NCBI GenBank assembly: GCA_015711895.1
Contig: JACVJH010000206.1
Coordinates: 1-8,888, forward strand
Direction: 5' to 3'
Source: Candidatus Solincola tengchongensis
Lineage (GTDB): Bacteria; Actinomycetota; Geothermincolia; Geothermincolales; RBG-13-55-18
Length of the DNA: 8,888 nt
The notes beneath the pieces were generated by a model. The model had not been told where the DNA came from and searched no databases. It worked only from the letters and a program-made list of their open reading frames with translations. Made by a program: the position numbers and the translations under genes. Shown here one piece after another: positions 6,097 to 8,888 of the stretch (its first letter is position 1; each line of letters opens with the position of its first letter).

Positions 6097-7350
6097 ATGA
6101 CCGGTAGAAAGACTATCATGGCGGTTTTGTGTATCGTCCTTTCCGCCGTATTTTTCCTTGCCGTTACCGGGACATGCCTCGGGGGCGGGGCGCTCCAGGA
6201 CACGCCTTTGGGCCGGTCTCTCGCCCGGCTGGACAACGGGACGGGAGGGGTTTCCTGGAACGGGAGCGGTTCCGCGGAAGGCACCTTCTCGGGCAACGGC
6301 TCTTCCGTGGGAGGCTCGGTGTCCTGGGAAAGCTCGGGAAGCACTTCGCTGAACTCTCCGAGCATACCCTCGAGCGGAGCACCGCAGCTTCCCGTCCCCG
6401 ACGCGCCCCAGCTCCCTGTACCTCTTCCCGGCGATACCACCCAGCCGCCTTCCCTTCCCTTACCCGAGCCGGGTAACGCACCGGGCCTCCCCGGACTTCC
6501 GGGTCCTGACTCGCTGGAGGGGGTTCTTGACCCCTCTAACCTTTCCGGATTACTTCCGGATGCGGGAGGCATGCCCTCCCCGGGGATGCTTCCCGGAGTT
6601 CTGGATCCCACCGCATTTCCGGGGCTGGAAGACCTGCCGGGAGTGGACGAACTAATCTCCAATCTTCCCGCTCCGCCTGCCGGGCCAGGGACTCCATCCT
6701 TGCCGTCTCCGGACTTCAAGCCGGAGGACCTTCTCAAGATCGTGGAAAAGAGCGACCGCATCCTGGTCCTCGTCTCCCTCGACGACCTCCTACAGGCCAG
6801 GCTGGGACTGGGCAAGGACCTGAAAACAGCCCCCTTGTTGGAGTGGCAGTTTATCCTCTTCAAGGCCCTGGCGGCGGAAGGCAAACTGGGTGTGAGAAAA
6901 GTGAGTGACGACGCTTTCCTTGTACCCCTCGAGTTGTACCTCAAATACTGGGCGGGTGACCAGGGATGGCAGGAGATATTCAACCTGCTGCTGCCCCTGG
7001 AGATCAGCTTTCCCGGAGCGGGGATGCTGCCGGATGGAATGCAGGACCTTCTGGACAACCTGTACGAATACCTGCTCAAGCCTATCCTCCCCTTGCTCCC
7101 TATATATCAACCGGCGGAAGAACCGCCCGCCGTCGAGCCTCCCGCGCCCGAAGAGGAGGCCCCTTCCGTGGAGGTAGGCGGTGTGGTTGTCGCCAATCCG
7201 CAACAGGAGACAGGAGGCCTGGGCGACCATCTTCCCTTCACCGGAGCCGAGCTCGGCCTGTTGCTGGCCATAATCATTGCCCTCTCCACAGCAGGCCTCC
7301 TACTTGGCCGCCTTGAGAGGAGATACAAGAACAAGACGGGTGAACTCTAA
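6097..7350 (+). CDS. Secreted proline-rich LPFTG cell-wall-anchored surface protein (417 aa)
   Basis: This has the full architecture of a sortase substrate. The signal peptide has n-region MTGRK and a hydrophobic core of about residues 7-25. A Gly/Ser/Thr/Asn-rich segment (about 45-88) is followed by a long proline-rich stretch (about 90-207), which contains a duplicated APQLPVP (95-101 and 103-109) and several LPG/LPGL units. A compact, probably folded domain lies at about 208-335, rich in Leu, Asp and aromatics. A second Pro/Glu linker (339-358) leads to the sorting signal: LPFTG at 379-383, a hydrophobic helix (about 385-404) and a basic tail (RLERRYKNK). By the known mechanism a sortase cleaves between Thr and Gly and links the protein to the cell wall. 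No sortase gene is in the window. The folded domain is not recognised, so ligand or role is unknown. The gene is divergent from the coiled-coil operon and convergent with the sigma factor gene. Confidence 0.88.
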   Translation: MTGRKTIMAVLCIVLSAVFFLAVTGTCLGGGALQDTPLGRSLARLDNGTGGVSWNGSGSAEGTFSGNGSSVGGSVSWESSGSTSLNSPSIPSSGAPQLPVPDAPQLPVPLPGDTTQPPSLPLPEPGNAPGLPGLPGPDSLEGVLDPSNLSGLLPDAGGMPSPGMLPGVLDPTAFPGLEDLPGVDELISNLPAPPAGPGTPSLPSPDFKPEDLLKIVEKSDRILVLVSLDDLLQARLGLGKDLKTAPLLEWQFILFKALAAEGKLGVRKVSDDAFLVPLELYLKYWAGDQGWQEIFNLLLPLEISFPGAGMLPDGMQDLLDNLYEYLLKPILPLLPIYQPAEEPPAVEPPAPEEEAPSVEVGGVVVANPQQETGGLGDHLPFTGAELGLLLAIIIALSTAGLLLGRLERRYKNKTGEL

Positions 7351-7376
7351 GGGCTTAACGGGGCCGGAGAAAATCA

Positions 7377-7423
7377 AGACGGCCTCCGCCCAAGCTCGGC
7401 GTTCTTAAGGGCGGGGGCCGTTT
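7377..7423. terminator. Bidirectional-type hairpin between convergent genes
   Basis: A 13-bp stem with one G-T pair joins 7379-7391 (ACGGCCTCCGCCC) and 7409-7421 (GGGCGGGGGCCGT) around a 17-nt loop, and can be extended by two pairs at its base. Downstream on the plus strand is TTTCAATGCCTATTTT; on the minus strand, TTGATTTT. Neither is an ideal U tract, but position between two convergent genes and stem strength support a shared terminator. Confidence 0.7.
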
Positions 7424-7451
7424 CAATGCCTATTTTCAATGCCTATTTTCA
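7421..7451. repeat. 13-bp tandem duplication at the sigma-factor gene end
   Basis: TTTCAATGCCTAT occurs at 7421-7433 and again at 7434-7446, with a partial third copy (TTTCA) at 7447-7451 that contains the complement of the sigma gene's TGA stop. It also overlaps the 3' arm of the terminator hairpin. This looks like local slippage. Confidence 0.7.
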
Positions 7452-8888
7452 TGGGGCCGGGCTGCCCTGGATTCCCACCGGAAACAAGCCCGACAGAATG
7501 ATCTCCATGGTGTCGGGCAACGGTCCCATGACCTCGTTCAGCTTATGAAAGGAAACGGTGGGTTCTACGGCGCTCGTCCCTCCTCCGCCCTCCAAGGCTT
7601 CAGGCGGTATAGCAAACGCGCTTGCCGGTGGGATCGCCGCCTGCGATCCAGATGGGGATTCAAGGCCTTCCGCCACAAGGCCCAGGGGCAAGGCCATAAG
7701 TGACGCCTCCGCTCCGGAACCCGCCTGCAGTACCGCTCCTTCAACGGCATGGGTGACGTCCACAGCCGCTTCCACTGCCTGGTCCCCCAATGCCCTCAGC
7801 CCGTCCCAGGGCATACCGGCGGGTGGGAAGAAGCACCATAACACATCCTGGGGCAATCCCAGGGAGACTAAAGCCCTCTCCGAGACCCCCAGGAGGCACG
7901 TCCACAGGTTTTCCGCCGTAGTCAGCGCCGTATCCAGCAGGTTCCCGCTTCCCCGCACGATCGCTCGCAACACTTCCCCGCTCCCTGCCACCACTCCCCG
8001 CCAAGTCAAACCCGTGATCTCGAAGAGGCAGGAAAGCGATCCCGCAAGGTCTTCGGATCCCGTCATTCTCACCGTCCCGCTGTCCCCTTCAACGAGCCCA
8101 TTTGGCTCTGCCACTCGCTCGCATTCCCGGTCCATCACCCGCACGCACGGGTTTTCAACCCTCTTGCGACCTTCATCCTCACCGTACCCTACCGTGCCTA
8201 GGAACCCGGAACCCACAACGGCGCAAACCAGTAAGAAAATTACCATAATATTCCATATGGCGTTTCCAGCTCCTGCGATGCCGCCCAGATTGGCGACCCC
8301 TCCCCAGCGGAAGCAGCGCGAAAGCGAACTTCCCGAGGAACGCAACTTCCCTTTCAGATTCCCCAGGTACGCGACCAGGGCGGCCCACCAGCCACCTTCC
8401 CGGGTCCCAGCAAGTTCCTTCCTCAACTGCGACTTGGCGCGGTGGAGTAGGCTCTCCACGGCTTTCTCGGTGAGCCCGAGGTCCGAGGCTATCTCCCGGT
8501 AGGACATCCCCTGGTACTCGCGCATGACGAGAGCGCGAGCATAATGCCGGGGAAGCCTCGACATCGCCGTCCTCACGTCATGGCAGACCTCGCTGGAAAG
8601 GTAGCATTCCTCCGGGTCGAGGATCTTGCAGCCCAGGTAGCCATGGTCACCATCGTACGCGTTGGGGACCTCCTCCTCCGTCCACAGCCTCACCCTCACC
8701 GTTCCGTTGTTCTTGCGGAAGTGGTCGATGAGGAGGTTCTGGGCCACGCGGTAGACGAGGTTGCGGGCGTAGCCATCCCCGTCTATATCTTTTCCGCTAC
8801 GGAGCAACCGGAGAAAGACCTCCTGGGACAGGTCCTCCGCTGTTCCCTCGTCGAGCCCCTTTCTCACGAAGAAGCCGAAAAGCTGGTG
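7449..8888 (-). CDS. ECF-type sigma-70 factor with C-terminal transmembrane helix and exported tail (N-terminus beyond right edge)
   Basis: The frame is open to the right edge (479 residues visible), so the true start is outside; the GTG at 8867 is internal to region 2. Numbering from the edge: sigma region 2 at about 1-67, with AEDLSQEVFLRLL and ARNLVYRVAQNLLIDHFRK, the core-binding and -10-recognition helices; and sigma region 4 at about 99-160, with MSRLPRHYARALVMREYQGMS and YREIASDLGLTEKAVESLLHRAK, the helix-turn-helix for -35 recognition. Unlike a usual ECF factor of about 180-200 residues, the protein then continues through a linker and one TM helix (about 210-235), with some 240 residues beyond it that by topology lie outside the cell. 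That tail has scattered cysteines (about C248, C256, C287, C331, C352), helical Ala/Leu/Val-rich stretches and a Pro/Gly/Ala-rich part, and matches no family I recognise. The layout suggests a membrane-tethered sigma factor, released by proteolysis or controlled by an envelope signal. No separate anti-sigma gene is visible. Confidence 0.85.
   Translation of the reverse strand, partial: HQLFGFFVRKGLDEGTAEDLSQEVFLRLLRSGKDIDGDGYARNLVYRVAQNLLIDHFRKNNGTVRVRLWTEEEVPNAYDGDHGYLGCKILDPEECYLSSEVCHDVRTAMSRLPRHYARALVMREYQGMSYREIASDLGLTEKAVESLLHRAKSQLRKELAGTREGGWWAALVAYLGNLKGKLRSSGSSLSRCFRWGGVANLGGIAGAGNAIWNIMVIFLLVCAVVGSGFLGTVGYGEDEGRKRVENPCVRVMDRECERVAEPNGLVEGDSGTVRMTGSEDLAGSLSCLFEITGLTWRGVVAGSGEVLRAIVRGSGNLLDTALTTAENLWTCLLGVSERALVSLGLPQDVLWCFFPPAGMPWDGLRALGDQAVEAAVDVTHAVEGAVLQAGSGAEASLMALPLGLVAEGLESPSGSQAAIPPASAFAIPPEALEGGGGTSAVEPTVSFHKLNEVMGPLPDTMEIILSGLFPVGIQGSPAP

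Noticed and set aside
5881..6100. Short plus-strand frames upstream of the surface-protein gene (possible leader peptide)
   Set aside because: There are two overlapping frames with no good ribosome-binding site and unremarkable sequence. One runs into the start of the next gene, and nothing favours translation.
5886..7079. 397-codon open frame on the minus strand
   Set aside because: It is antisense to the LPFTG protein gene. It is Ser/Pro/Gly/Arg rich, reflecting the complement of the proline-rich segment, and has no signal or domain.
7558..8502. 314-codon open frame on the plus strand
   Set aside because: It is antisense to the sigma factor, which has unmistakable region 2 and region 4 motifs. 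The plus frame is a Ser/Pro/Arg-rich shadow.

Overview
The window looks like a GC-rich, Gram-positive-type chromosome, most likely from an actinobacterial lineage. The signs are high GC, purine-rich Shine-Dalgarno sites, GTG/TTG starts, and a surface protein ending in an LPFTG sorting signal. This is inferred from style; no rRNA or housekeeping marker is present. There is no tRNA, rRNA, CRISPR array, transposase or phage gene.

Layout, left to right. (1) 1-2051, minus strand: a large membrane sensor with a dCache-like extracytoplasmic domain, HAMP and two GAF domains. It is cut by the left edge, so its output domain is unseen. (2) 2052-2329: intergenic, with a -10-like box for the sensor, a strong intrinsic terminator and a perfect 16-bp palindrome. 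(3) 2330-5514, minus strand: a tight six-gene operon. Five genes encode small proteins with one N-terminal membrane or signal segment and a helical, coiled-coil-like exported body; the sixth encodes a 59-residue two-helix membrane protein. At every junction a TGA stop is followed 9-13 bases later by the next start, with a G-rich ribosome-binding site in between. Three members share a motif near LVxK-NEL, so some arose by duplication. I recognise no named family. (4) 5515-6096: a 582-bp divergent intergenic region with two 12-bp direct repeats overlapping an inverted repeat, a candidate operator. (5) 6097-7350, plus strand: a secreted, proline-rich, LPFTG-anchored surface protein. (6) 7351-7448: a bidirectional-terminator-like hairpin and a 13-bp tandem duplication. 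(7) 7449-8888, minus strand: an ECF-type sigma-70 factor cut by the right edge. It carries a C-terminal transmembrane helix and a roughly 240-residue predicted extracytoplasmic tail.

Taken together this is a cell-envelope locus: a membrane-tethered sigma factor, a wall-anchored surface protein, a set of exported coiled-coil proteins and a ligand-sensing receptor. That the four parts act together is an inference from position. The best candidates for something undescribed are the coiled-coil operon and the sigma factor with an exported tail.
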